The translations under genes were made by a program, and so were the position numbers. Below, piece by piece: positions 13,030 to 24,330 of a stretch of DNA of 64,000 nucleotides. Below the pieces are notes generated by a model that worked only from the letters and a program-made list of their open reading frames with translations, had not been told where the DNA came from and did no database searches. Position 1 is the stretch's first letter; each line of letters opens with the position of its first letter. This DNA is from Stratiolaelaps scimitus (lineage: Eukaryota > Arthropoda > Arachnida > Mesostigmata > Laelapidae): the NCBI GenBank assembly GCA_019614645.1, contig JABWDB010000001.1, forward strand, positions 11,821,501-11,885,500, given 5' to 3'.

Positions 13030-13530
13030 TTTGAGCGTTGCGTCGAACTCACTAATCAGTGGTAAATCTGGTAGCCACAATGCGCCGAGCGTTTCTTCCA
13101 GATTAGGGCCCAGATAAGAATCAGACTTTTAGTATACAATCTAGCAATCTAGATAGCACTCTTTAATAGAGCGTACTCCGAACCGGTCGATCTTCGTATT
13201 TCGGCAGACTCTTGTGCTTGATAGCTGATCTATATCGGTCACACAGAGATCGAGCGGGCTCAATTTTCACTGCAAACGTAGTAGAATGGACAATACAAAG
13301 ATAAACATGCACAGAACAATAGTAGTTATAACAGTTATAACAATGCCATTTATGTAGTGACCCGGACATGATCATCTCAGCAGACGATCGTTAAACTATA
13401 ATAGCTTTCATAATTTTTCTAATTTGCTTCTCGTAGGTCAAATCGAATTCAAGAACCTATTCAGAATCTCATGACCAGGCCACAAAAGCGACACATGAAG
13501 TGATTGGCTCAGTGTATGTAGTAATGAAAA
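13030..13530 (-). repeat. Duplicated 5' flank of CK2-like copy C
   Basis: About 500 bases upstream of the start codon closely match 21190-21540 upstream of copy D, including a 90-base stretch beginning GCGTACTCCGAACCGGTCGA that is nearly identical in both. The promoter was therefore copied with each gene. The match ends near 13520 and 21535, one edge of the duplicated unit. Confidence 0.8.
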
Positions 13531-13614
13531 CCGTATATGCTATTCAAGAATGACACATTCATATACAAATGAAAATAAATTAATTGAATTGACAAAATCA
13601 TTGCCCATGCCATG

Positions 13615-13646
<32 letters not shown>

Positions 13647-15690
13647 AAAATAACGACACACGTTACTTGCGAGTATAGTCAAGGCTAGATTGGTATATTG
13701 GCTCGAACGCCAAAAAGGGGATCCTTTAGACATAGCATACTCGTCTTTTGTTTACGGCTGTTCAGCCCATCATAGAACTCTCTTTACTTATCCGCATGCC
13801 GGGTTTATCACGACAAGTTTCAACAGGGAAAAACCCGCGAAGACAAGGCAAGACTTAAACCTCCGCACTGGGGCACATCCCGCTGCCGGTCCCTCTATAC
13901 AAACTATGTGTCTAGGTACTGCGACATTGCAACCTCAGCTGTCATGGAGGCCATATACCGAAAAAGACCTCTTCGAACTTAAACCCTTCGGAAATGCAAA
14001 GAATGCCGTTCCGCTACGTGAGCCCGGTGGCTTGGATGGCTAGGTCTCTGGCTTTCGGAAGCCAGAGGTCGCGGGTCCGAGCCCCGCCCCGTGATATATA
14101 AGAGAGCTAAAGCATTGTGAAATTGCAGCTCCTTTAATGAACCACTTTTATCTTTACCTTTACTCCGATCAGTTTAGGAGTTCAAGCTAGGTGTGCTTTA
14201 TGAAATCAGTTTCGATCATTTTCAAATTCCCTTTCGTGTAGTGGCACAGAATTCGTCAATTCAAAGTAAACGCTATGCATTGAAATCCATTGTAGAATAG
14301 ATGTGAATTGAGCTGAAAAGTAGTTGTGGATCCAGAATCGTTCTTTAGACTATTAATAATTAGAAAAGTAGCGGACTGCAAATGCGTACGGCGAAGCAAC
14401 CGATATTGCATGCAGGTTATAGGCCACCACACAGAAGTTCATTTCTAGGATGCTGACCGCTGATTTTAGAAGTATTTCCAAAAACAGAGAATTTTCCAGA
14501 CCTGCTGCTCGGGTCTTTGAAATAATAATATCAGTTCAGTGTGGAAAATGTGTGCCGATGACATTTCAGTCAACCTGATCTCAAAAACGATCACCCCTGT
14601 TCACCGCTCGACTCACCCATTGAGGTCCTTGGTTTCGCTACGACCTTGGCAACTGACATCGGCCACTTGAATACCTGAGCAACAACAGTGGCTGCAGCTG
14701 GCTGCGATAGTCGCCTGCTAATTAAGCTGCAGCACAACACCACCAGCACGTTCTATAATCGGTCGTCTCGTGAAGCTAAATCATCTGTAGTACGTCACGA
14801 TATTGCAATGCGTTGCTCTCGCTTGTGCATTAGCATCTAGTACTATGCGAATAACTTGCTCGGATAGCGCTTCATCGCATGTGTCACATCTGCACCTGTC
14901 ATGCATGCTGTTTTTCTCAACATTTCTTTCACTTTTGCATTGTTTGCATCCGTTAGTGGGTAGCACGATTGTGGATGTATTTCGTTCATTGCAGCGTCAC
15001 TGTTATTGCCCACACATGCCTCTCGCATATGTACGCAGTGTTCAGAAGGAATATAGTGGCATATATACACAAGTATCCTCATCGCTAGCTACATTATGGC
15101 AATCGTGTGCATCGATTAAATGCTATTTCGAACAAAAAAACTACTAAAAACTAGCGATGTTTCCGTAATCTGACCGATGGGTATTTTCCTTCGTCGCAAA
15201 AACTGAACAGCGGCATCTTTCTTTTCAATGAGCCATGTTTTTTTTCTCGTTTGCTACGCGATATTCCAAGATTTTCGCAAAGGAATCGATCGCGCATTCA
15301 TGTACATCTTATTGACACATGATTAAAAAGAGGTACGGAACAATGTGAGAAGATAAAGAAGTTTTTGGATAACATGTCTGTTTTTTTTAGGGTACGTGAT
15401 ATGGTCCTTCATGCGTCCAAAGGATTCGTCAAGCTGTACCATCGGGCAACATGGTGTGACAATTAATAGCTTTACAATTAGACATTTGATAATAAAGGCA
15501 ATCTATTGAGAGAGAAAGAAGTATTCGAAGTTGAAGGTTTTAAGTTGTTTAATAATTCGAATTACGAAGGGGGTTGCAGTAAGAATTGTTGTTACATTTT
15601 TAGCCTATTTCGCCCTCAAATGGAATAACTAACACATGGGTGCCTTCCAGGTGTGATCTAAAAGTTCATTCCGTTCAATCAAAGTCTAGA
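13531..15690. other. Spacer between CK2-like copies C and D
   Basis: Contains a (TA)n tract at 13613-13641 and a tRNA-like Pol III unit near 14021-14094. A 117-codon frame at 13690-14043 runs into the tRNA-like unit. No conserved protein was recognised in the remaining 1.5 kb. Confidence 0.5.
14021..14094 (+). other. tRNA-like / tRNA-derived SINE head
   Basis: It has an A-box-like TGGCTTGGATGG (14028-14039), an anticodon-arm-like hairpin CTGGC...GCCAG around TTTCGGAA, and a B box GGTCCGAGCCC (14074-14084) within a perfect 5-bp T stem GCGGG/CCCGC. The loop sequence suggests an Arg(TCG) or Pro(CGG) ancestor. The anticodon loop has one extra base and the bases before the A box do not pair with the 3' CCCGTGA, so no acceptor stem forms. 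That points to a tRNA pseudogene or SINE rather than a working tRNA. Confidence 0.5.
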
Positions 15691-16048
15691 GCATTACTAC
15701 CCATAATCACCTTAAAATTGAAAACGAGGATCGCATGATAGCAGAGTGTAGCCGAAAATACAATTTATTAATATATTGTCGGTATTCTAATACATTTTCA
15801 TGTTTTCGCTTCCGGTTTAAACCACGTATCTCAATCTATATCTCTCTTCCTCGAAGCACCGGATCTGTCCGCCTCGCTACTGAGTTTAGTATCGGACGCC
15901 TGCTTACCCCGGCTGCCTGCGAAATCTGTAAACTCTGTGATCATCGTCATGATTATTATTGCCAGGCGTGTCCGTGCGTCGTGTCAAGATGAATGATGAA
16001 CAGTCACTGTTGGTTGGTTGTGTCAGGTAGAGGGTTGGCTAAGACTGT

Positions 16049-16281
16049 TCAATTACGGTCGCCTGGTGTCAGCTCTGTAAGAGTGCGTGAAGTGCCGAAT
16101 CGTCGCTTTTTGGTAGCCTCGGTTACTTCCCAGCGCACACTAGTTTTTCGTAAGTGATCCCTACCGTTTTCTTCAATGGCCTTAAAGTATGGATGCTTTT
16201 TCGCCTCGGCAGCGGTGATTCTGTAATGATACACACACATTTAGCGAACACGTTACACTAATGGCTCACAGTTTCAACATG

Positions 16282-16323
<42 letters not shown>

Positions 16324-19300
16324 ATATATATATATATATATATATATAGTTTGTGTTTAACGACACACACGCTAAGGCTCTCGGCTTTGCCGCGAGGGCC
16401 TCCAGGTTGCGGACGGCCCACGCTTCGGTGGCCCCAGCAGGCCCCTCGGACGACAGGCTGGTCTGCGCCACCAAACGCGTATCGTCCTTCCTTCTGCAGC
16501 GCGTTTCGCCCTCGATGCAAAGAGGTAATGACATCGCCTTCCTCGAGGCCGTATCTGCCTCAGACTGACACTCTGTGCCCCCAACCCAACTGCATCACTA
16601 TATATTATATTTGTAGCCGAAACATTATAACCAAATAGGTCCCACCGACGGCCTATACGACATTCAACCTCGGGGGTTGGCGTTGAGAGGCGTTATAACC
16701 TAAGCACGATCTATACCTATACGTGGCAGAGGAGAAAGGTGGTGCCTTTTTCCGTTGACGGCAGCATTAATTTTACGATCGCGACAATATAAAATTGATA
16801 ACGATTATCAGTTACCCCGGCCAAAATACTAGTGACGGTGAGTTGAAGAAGGTAAAGCTGAAGATGACTAACTTTACTAATAAAACAGCGAGTACAGCAG
16901 CAGGTTCATCCCTTCATGTGCCTTGAAGAACCCCCATCGAAGTTTCCACAGGCAAAATTGGTGCTACCGATAGACCCGAGACAATTATAACGAATTGCAC
17001 GGACTACACTGATTCGAACCCAAAGTGAACACCCATTTAATGAAGAATAACATTCTTGATGTTTATATAGATGCAGGCTTCATTTAAAAAGTCTAAACCT
17101 ACTAAGAAATGCGACAATGTTATACAGGTTTGAAGAGGTAATTGATTTGATACGAACAAAGAAAAAATCAAACTTGTACCGACATTGGGCTAAGAGGGCG
17201 TTCAAACACTTGATTCATAAGGTGTTCGATAAAGACGAGCACCTGAAATGTGAACACCTGCATACAGCCCAAAGGGTGAGGGTTAATCGCAGATTCGGGA
17301 AGGGCTCTTTCTGTATTTCTGAAAGCAAGTTACATGTAACGACCGATTCGTTATGGTATGCTCAGCAAATCAGTGAATGGTGTTCGATTTAGCCATCGGA
17401 GCCAGAGGCCGAAAGACCTCCGCTGCGGTGCCAATTACTGCACAGATGACTGAGTGAGGCCTCAGATGACTCCCCCTATCTGATTCGATATGGTTCTTAC
17501 AGACCAATTTGCCGGAAGCGCGCCTTCAAATCGGCTTCAGCGAGATATGCCGACTTTAAATAGACTAACTACTTTTTTCGAAGTGTTAGCGTCGAATCGT
17601 CCGTTGTTTTGGACACAGAAAATTCAAAGCTCGATAGTAGCTGGCAGTGGAATACAGGCTGGACGCAGTAGAACGGATGCAGCAGAATGCACTAATGATA
17701 TCCACCCCATGGATTCACGTTTGCGGGTGGAACTTCCAATAGCAGGAACTCATCAAACTGTTCAATGTTGTTACATTTCTCTAAAAATTGCACAAACATA
17801 CAAATTACAAGCAAGAATAATTAAATGAACATGCTTTTCTGAGTGAAGACATACCTTCGGCCGGGGTCATATTTGAGGCATTTCTCGAGAAGATCAAACC
17901 CTTCTAATGAGACATCCTCCCTCATGTACCTCGCAAGTTGCGACTCGGATGGCAGCTGATCCCACGCTGAACCACTAGAAATTAAGAGAGAAAGCTTGTA
18001 ACAATAAATAATAGTAATTATAATAATATTAATAACAATAGTGACTTGTTTAGAATGCATCACCCAATCTTAGATGGAAATCACTCGACACATATAAAAT
18101 TGCCATAATCTTCAAATCTGTAAAATAATACCTGTATATATATACATTGGGACGAAGCGCGGGCCATAGATGAGAAAGATGGACCTATATATATACAGTG
18201 GTGTGAATAAACATAGCCCACCCCCTATATTTCAACAATCGTTACAAAGAATACACATTTGAGGCATTTCTTCTGTGTCAGATTAATGTACGTGTCAAAT
18301 AACATATTTACCACAAAGAACAGCGCATACAACAACGCATGCAGCCTGCTACAACAAAATGTGTCATGTTTCGGTGGTCAAAAATGATAGACACACCCTC
18401 AGTTATCGAGTGTTTTCGCTGAATTAGTTCTTGTTTTCTTGTGCTAATCAGTACCGTGTGGACTCACCCTTGCTAATTATAACGTCAAAGACTCGGTTTG
18501 GCATACTATCAACGAAATTTAGCAGGATACGGTTGCTGACATCTCCCCAGGCCTCCAACAACGCCTTTTTTAGTGTTTCCACGGATGTATACTGTCGATT
18601 CGACGCGTATACTCTTCGGATAAGAATGCCCTAGAGGTTCTCCATCGGGTTGAGCTAAGAAGAACATGCTGGCCACTCTAGGGTACCAATGTCATGCCGT
18701 CTTAACCGCGCATGTGTGCTAGCGCTGACGTGAATTGAAGCGTTATCTTGTTAGAAAACAATTGGAAGTAGGTGAAATCTGCTACTAAATGGTAGTAGGT
18801 TGTTGGTCAACATCTGCTGATAGTCCTCGCTATTAATTTGAGATGAGATGAAAGTGAATCCAAGTTTGCAAAGCTTCCCAACCCATAAAGCACTCTCCGC
18901 CGAACATGTGCTTCGAGAAGTACCGCGACTCTCTACGTACATCATGCCAGTAACCGTTAAATCCATCTAGCCCATCCAAATTTAACTTCTTCTCGTTACT
19001 GGAGACGATTTGAAACAACATAGTACCTTTTAGATAGATTTACAACCTCAGGACACTTTTTAAAAAAACGTTGCCCCAATATTCATCAATGTCCATAGTG
19101 TTGCGGGCGAAGTTTAGTTGGGCAATCATATGGCGTTGTTGAAGACGAGGTGTTGTTCTCATTTGCGCCCGTATGATATGCGGATAACGCTTAATTGTAT
19201 TTAAAACTGTTGATCTATGAACCTGAAGGGTTAACCCTTGCCTGATTGCTTCACAACTTATGGTCGAATTCGAGGCCAATCTACAGATATGCATGACAGT

Positions 19301-21177
19301 TCGCTGCCTGTTCTTTCGTGGACGTCCTTTAGACTTATTAGTACCATATTTCGATTGACTGCGTCAATAATTTTGGACTACGTGACAATTTTTGCCAATT
19401 TCTCTGGCAATTGCAGTCTGGGTCTTTCCTGCTCTGTGTAAAGCGGTAATAACGCTTTCTCTGCATCAGTAAGGCTCGAAGCGCGCCCCGTGACTACAGT
19501 ACTGCTTGAATGCTCAGCACAAACTGGATTAATTCAGCGAAAACACTCGATAACTGAGGGTGTGTCTAGAATTTTTGACCACCGAAACATGACACATTTT
19601 GTTGTAGCAGGCTGCATGCGATGTTGTATGCGCTGTTCTTTGTGGTAAATATGTTATTTGACACGTACATTAATCTGACACAGAAGAAATGCCTCAAATG
19701 TGTATTCTTTGTAACGATTGTTGAAATATAGGGGGTGGGCTATGTTTATTCACACCACTGTATATATATAGGTCCATCTTTCTCATCTATGGCCCGCGCT
19801 TCGTCCCAATGTCCTAAACGAGTTCTAATATAATAATAATAGCAGCTCGGAATATATCAAAGAACACGTCGATGAATATCTAGAAAAATGGAAATTATTG
19901 ATTTTTACAATATATCAAAACGGATGGTCGAAGCACTACCGCCTCACCTGATGGGGCATTCTATTAAGTGGTCGTCGAGGAATTCCTTGAGATTAGCCTT
20001 GCCCAGTACCTCGATAATAGAGGTTAGCTGTTGGGCGGGGGTTCTGTCGTCGGCGTTTGTTATTGGGGCACCACTTCTGTCGCTAAAGAAGGAGACCCTG
20101 GTTTGGAGGAGCAGTGTTGCGAAGATGCAACCGAACGACCACATGTCAACTGCATAGTTATACCTCTGGCGTCCGAGAAGCAGCTCGGGTGCTCGATATT
20201 CGATATTCCCGATGTCAGATCTATATAACTGTCGGTCAAGGTAGAATTCCGCACAGTTCCAGCCGATCAAGCGCAAGTATTTGTCTGCTGGATTGAAGAG
20301 GACATTTTTCGGATTCAGATCTCGATGCATGATTCCTTCAAACAATATAGAAAACATAACAACCCAAACCAGTTGAGTTATCATTCAGAAAGCGATGATT
20401 GTACCCCAATGGCCTTCTGTATTGCCGTATAGTTTAAAATCGTCGCCACTCTCAGCAGTGCGTTCGAGAAGGAGTCAGAAATAACTACCTGTGATTATAG
20501 CTATCACCTCCCATAATGTTAAGTAGAATGACTAGGCTAATCGAGGATGGGAGACCTAGCTCACTTCTGATCTTTCGCTCTACATAAACAACGACGGCGC
20601 CGAGGCTCATACATGGCAGCAGAATTTCAATTCTAAAATCATACAATTGCCAAAAACGAATATATGTATATCAATGCCGTTTCATGTGTGTGCACATCGG
20701 TTCACCTTTTGCATGAGCGCCATCAAGGGCCAACAACAGCTCGTAGAGATACGTTCGCTTATCGATGTCCTCATGTCGCAGATAAAACTCGTCGAAGGGG
20801 ACGAACACCACAAAAGGAAAGATAAGTGCAGCTGTTTTCTTCAATCTTCTCACACGCCAAGGCTGTTCCTGGATTTCTTCTCCATTCGCGTCCACCGCAA
20901 CTCTAACGACGCCCAGAAGCGATATTATATTATCCACATCGCGAAGTACTTCAAGAATCCTGATTTCGCGCATTTTCCTTGCTCTCCTTACACCAACGAG
21001 TATTTTGGCGACACATCTGTCTTCCTTGTTATTATTATCCGTAAAAAAACGCACATGAGGGTTATCAGCTACCATCTCACCAGCCGCAGTCCAGCGCGAG
21101 TCAGGGCTATAAGAAGGTCGACGAGCTATGTAATCCCATTCTTCCACCAATTCTTCGGCACACATTTTTAGCCACAT
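16049..21177 (-). CDS. CK2 alpha-like pseudokinase, copy D
   Basis: Exons (minus strand): 20706-21177, 19948-20335, 17855-17974, 16049-16220. GT-AG junctions and phases match the other family members, and the splice gives one 383-residue frame. It is the nearest relative of copy C: most of exon 2 is almost identical, including the run [20 protein letters not shown]. It shares the same losses: no Gly-rich loop, HRD Asp163 kept but the following Lys is Asn165, DWG Asp replaced by Gly182 (GWN), basic cluster gone. Lys58 and the alpha-C Glu are kept. Exons 3 and 4 have diverged more (17 fewer codons before the stop than expected from copy C). Intron 2 (17975-19947) contains a Tc1 element nested in a palindrome. 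A CK2 beta-binding or decoy role is only inference. Confidence 0.8.
16282..16349. repeat. Compound (CT)n(TA)n microsatellite
   Basis: About 40 bases of CT dinucleotide followed directly by about 27 bases of TA dinucleotide, just outside exon 4 of copy D, in intron 3. Frames across it (RERERE and YIYIYI peptides) are artefacts. Confidence 0.9.
16350..17700. other. Intron 3 of copy D, unexplained insertion
   Basis: Relative to copy C this intron holds different DNA, including a GC-rich stretch at 16370-16560 open in several frames, and a 91-codon plus-strand frame at 17117-17392 with no recognised similarity. The last 150 bases before exon 3 (from about 17670) match intron 3 of copy C (11120-11250), so the inserted DNA lies between. 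Confidence 0.45.
18144..19812 (-). mobile_element. Tc1/mariner element (defective) nested in the axis of a palindrome
   Basis: Inner element about 18196-19760: both ends start CAGTGGTGTGAATAAACATA and form inverted repeats of roughly 230 bases with only a few mismatches. The minus strand between carries a broken Tc1 transposase: a helix-turn-helix/GRPRK region near 19040-19340, then YWHDVRRESRYF near 18930-18970, then QDNASIH and LEWPAC near 18660-18710. The second catalytic block has lost its Asp (a stop precedes LNPMEN), and frame changes are present. Outside the element, 52 further bases on each side (18144-18195 and 19761-19812) are perfect inverted repeats of each other, ending in TATATATA next to the element. 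It is absent from the matching intron of copy C, so insertion followed the C/D duplication. Confidence 0.85.
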
Positions 21178-21539
21178 TGTCAGGCAGCCGCCTCTTACTG
21201 TTCACCAATCAGTGGTAAATCTGGTAGCCACAATGCACCGATGAGCGAGCGTTTCTTCCTGGTCACGGTCCAGATGAGAATCACGACTTGAGGTATGCGT
21301 ACTCCGAACCGGTCGATCTTCGTATTTCGGCAGACTCTTGTGCTTGATAGCTGATCTATATCGGTCACACAGCGATCAAGTGGGCTCAATTTACACTGCA
21401 AACGTAGTAGAATAGAGCAGGCTTTCATCATTTTTCTAATTTTTGCTCGTAGGCCAAATCGAATTCATGAACCTATTCAGAATCTCATGACGAGGCCACA
21501 AGAGCGACACATGAAGTGATGTATGTAGTAATGACATCT

Positions 21540-21950
21540 GTTTTTTCATTGCTGTCTCATGTTGTTCCATTTTAGTTAGATAGAAGGACTATCAAATGAA
21601 CCAAGATGAAGCGGGATGTAATCACTCATAACTCTGTAAATTGTTGACTTTTATCGATGGTGGATAGCAATGTATAATACAATTTGTTTAATTTTACAAT
21701 ACAATAATTTTATTAGCAATTTTACAATACAATTTAAGATAAGATTTTTACTAATTTTTGGATTACCTGGTCTATTATTTCGTTGGTGACGGTTGGTTCC
21801 CGCTAAGCTCAAGGTTAGCTAGCAAAGAACAGCTGGTCTACACTTGAGCACTCACAACAACTCAGGCTTGGACTCGTCCATTCGAGCCTGTACCTGAACT
21901 CAGACTGAAAATACTGATTTTGCGCTTCAACAATCATGAGATACCGGAGT
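21540..21950. other. Spacer, no gene seen
   Basis: AT-rich and includes short repeats of ACAATAC/ACAATTT between 21670 and 21740. A short frame at 21815-22018 has no recognisable similarity. Confidence 0.45.
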
Positions 21951-21954
21951 ACGG

Positions 21955-23285
21955 GGATCTTGTCGCTGACAATGTTGTTGCTGTTCAGACCCAACGTGGG
22001 AGTCGCTGTGTTCACCAATCAGGTGCCTAGGTTTAGATGCGAACAATGAACGATCGCTACCGCTCTTGCGAGAGTTCAACCCCTCTGCACAGCAAGACTC
22101 TAATCTCTTGGTTTCTCCCTTATGAGTTGCCGGCTCAATACGGACCCGTCTTACGACCAGAACTTCGAACTTCGCATCTCTTGAGCGCTAAATCTTAGGC
22201 ACGAAAATAATATGCAACAGCTCGGTAGCAACGACGACAAACCAGGCCAATACATAGGAGACGAACGACTCACAGGGAGACGGGAAAGCAGGGTAGCTAG
22301 CCCCCAAGAAAATCTGTGTTAGTGGTGGGAGACTCCCTGGTAAACCCACTTTGGCCAGCCCTCAAACAGCTGTTACCAAAGAATACAGAAACCCGAGTCC
22401 CATCCGTTACGATACCAGAAATCGCGAGCACCCTCTCAGAAGCTCAAACATGACTCTTCAACATCCACAGACCGATCTTCTTTTTCATACAGGCGGGAGG
22501 CTTCGAATGTATGGAATTCGAGAACGATAAGTTCCTCGTTCCGGTAATCGAATTCTGCCAATAATTCAAAACCAAGCACCCCCACTCGGATGTACACATC
22601 CTATCGGCGCCCCTCCTCGGGCAAGACATACTAGCCGAATTACCTAAGAAAGGCGATAACGACATATTATCCGGGAAAGAAAGCGAAGGAACCCACTTCA
22701 ACATTATCCCCCTATCAATCGTGCAACAGCCAATTATTCAAAGCGGACGATACTCCCACGGCCCTATCACACACAAGATAGCACACAACATTGCCAGAAT
22801 ATAGTATACAACACGCTGTCACGCTCTCGAACGCCGTCAGAAAGTCGAACACCCACAGACTGCTCGGCCACCACATTCGAGGGGGCGAACGGAAGCTTGG
22901 TCATCGACGTCTTCGCATGCAACGTGCCAGTCAAATATACAGGAACCTCACACGATCTTCGAGAAGCTATCGGTCTCAAGCCTCATGTTCCGATAGGCAT
23001 TGAACTAGACCTGACCTAGCGGGATCAAAAAGCACTACGGCGCCGCCCGAAATCCAAGATCTGCTCAGCGAACAGAAGCTACTAGACGCCGCGACTACTT
23101 TCTGCCCACTCCCCACAGAAGGGGATATTGAGGTCCACGGCTACGCTACGAGGCCAAGCAACGCACTACTGTATTCGGTCAAACCCAACCGCGTACGGAA
23201 CTCTTGTCTCTGATGATGTTGTTCCTTTTCAAACAGAACGTAAGGGTCGCTGTGTTTACCAATCAGGTGCCTAGATTTAGATGAG
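21955..23285 (+). mobile_element. Retroelement remnant with SGNH-hydrolase-like domain, flanked by direct repeats
   Basis: About 80 bases at 21955-22040 recur in direct orientation at 23203-23285 (shared core CACCAATCAGGTGCCTAG). Between them, plus-strand frames show VLVVGDSLVNPLWPALKQLL near 22312-22375 (a GDS nucleophile block), FFFIQAGG near 22470 and a late EGTHFN block near 22690. This order (GDS, then I/V-x-x-GG, then D/E-G-x-H) resembles the SGNH esterase domain found in some LINE ORF1 proteins and gag-like proteins. Stops and frame changes interrupt it. A downstream piece (22840-23020) also reads as protein but is unrecognised. The link to a specific element class is inference. Confidence 0.45.
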
Positions 23286-23289
23286 AGCA

Positions 23290-24330
23290 TTTCATGAAAG
23301 GAAAATAGAGCAATTATATAAATATTAACATCGCCGATTCAAACACGCCACAGTTTTATAATATTTTCGTTTTGGGAAAACATGAAAGCTCTAATTTCGA
23401 CGAAGTTCATTCCGTTACATCAAACTTTTGAGGAACAATTAAAGAATAGAAAGTAGAACATGTTGTGCATTATGTTAGAAAATAAAACGAGGATTGCGTT
23501 CTACAATTCGCAATGTATATAATGATTGACGACAAATATCTGTGAAAACATCTTCGTTAATTAAACCTAAAAATAATGCACTAAAAAACGTTGATAAATA
23601 TTCAAAATAGTATAATAGTGGGGTTCAGTACAATGTTGTTTGTTCTGCCAAAAAAGATCTTCGTTTATTTTATCGTCGGTATTCTAATACTTTTTCACAT
23701 CTTCGACTCTTGTTTAAAGAACATCTCTATCCCTCTCTCTGAAAGCACCTGATTTGTTCGTCTCGCTGCTCTGTTCAATAGGGCGTCTATTGAACCCATG
23801 TCTCGTCTATCGACACCATGTGTTCTAAGCGACTGATTTGTTGCGTATAAGTCTTCAAATTAGAAAGGAAGCCACGTTCCTAACGGGCGCGCCCACTCCA
23901 AGTTATCGTCATTATTATCATCGTTGTCAGGTGTGTATCGGACGTGATGTCAATATGTCGCATTGTTCTGCCAAAAAAGATCTTTGTTTAATTTATCGTC
24001 GGTATTCTAATACTTTTTCACATCTCCGACTCTTGTTTAAAGAACATCTCTATCCCTCTCTCTGAAAGCACCTGATTTGTTCGTCTCGCTGCCCTGTTTA
24101 GCGTCGGGCGCCTGCTTATCCGGGCTGCCTGCAAAACCCTAGAACGATGTGATCATCGTCATTATTATCGTCGTTGTCAGGTGTGTATCGGACGTGATGT
24201 CAAGATGTCGCATTGCCATTTTGATGTCCCTGCTATTGACCAGATGAACGGTCTTCATCGGTTGTGTCAGTTGTAGGATCGGTTGAAGCGGTGCCGGCTT
24301 CACTGTCGTCGCCTGGTGTTAGCCGTGCAA
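23290..24330 (-). pseudogene. Truncated CK2-like copy E (3' flank plus end of exon 4)
   Basis: Only the last 31 codons of exon 4 survive (about 24233-24328; the reading LTPGDDSEAG... ending DRSSGQ matches copy C), followed by the shared 3' flank. The upstream exons are gone, and the coding remnant joins abruptly to a LINE fragment near 24330. Within the flank a segment of about 320 bases is repeated in tandem (starts near 23643 and 23967, both beginning TCTGCCAAAAAAGATCTT). Confidence 0.75.

Noticed and set aside
14021..14094. Functional tRNA-Arg or tRNA-Pro gene
   Set aside because: The acceptor stem does not pair and the anticodon loop has an extra base.
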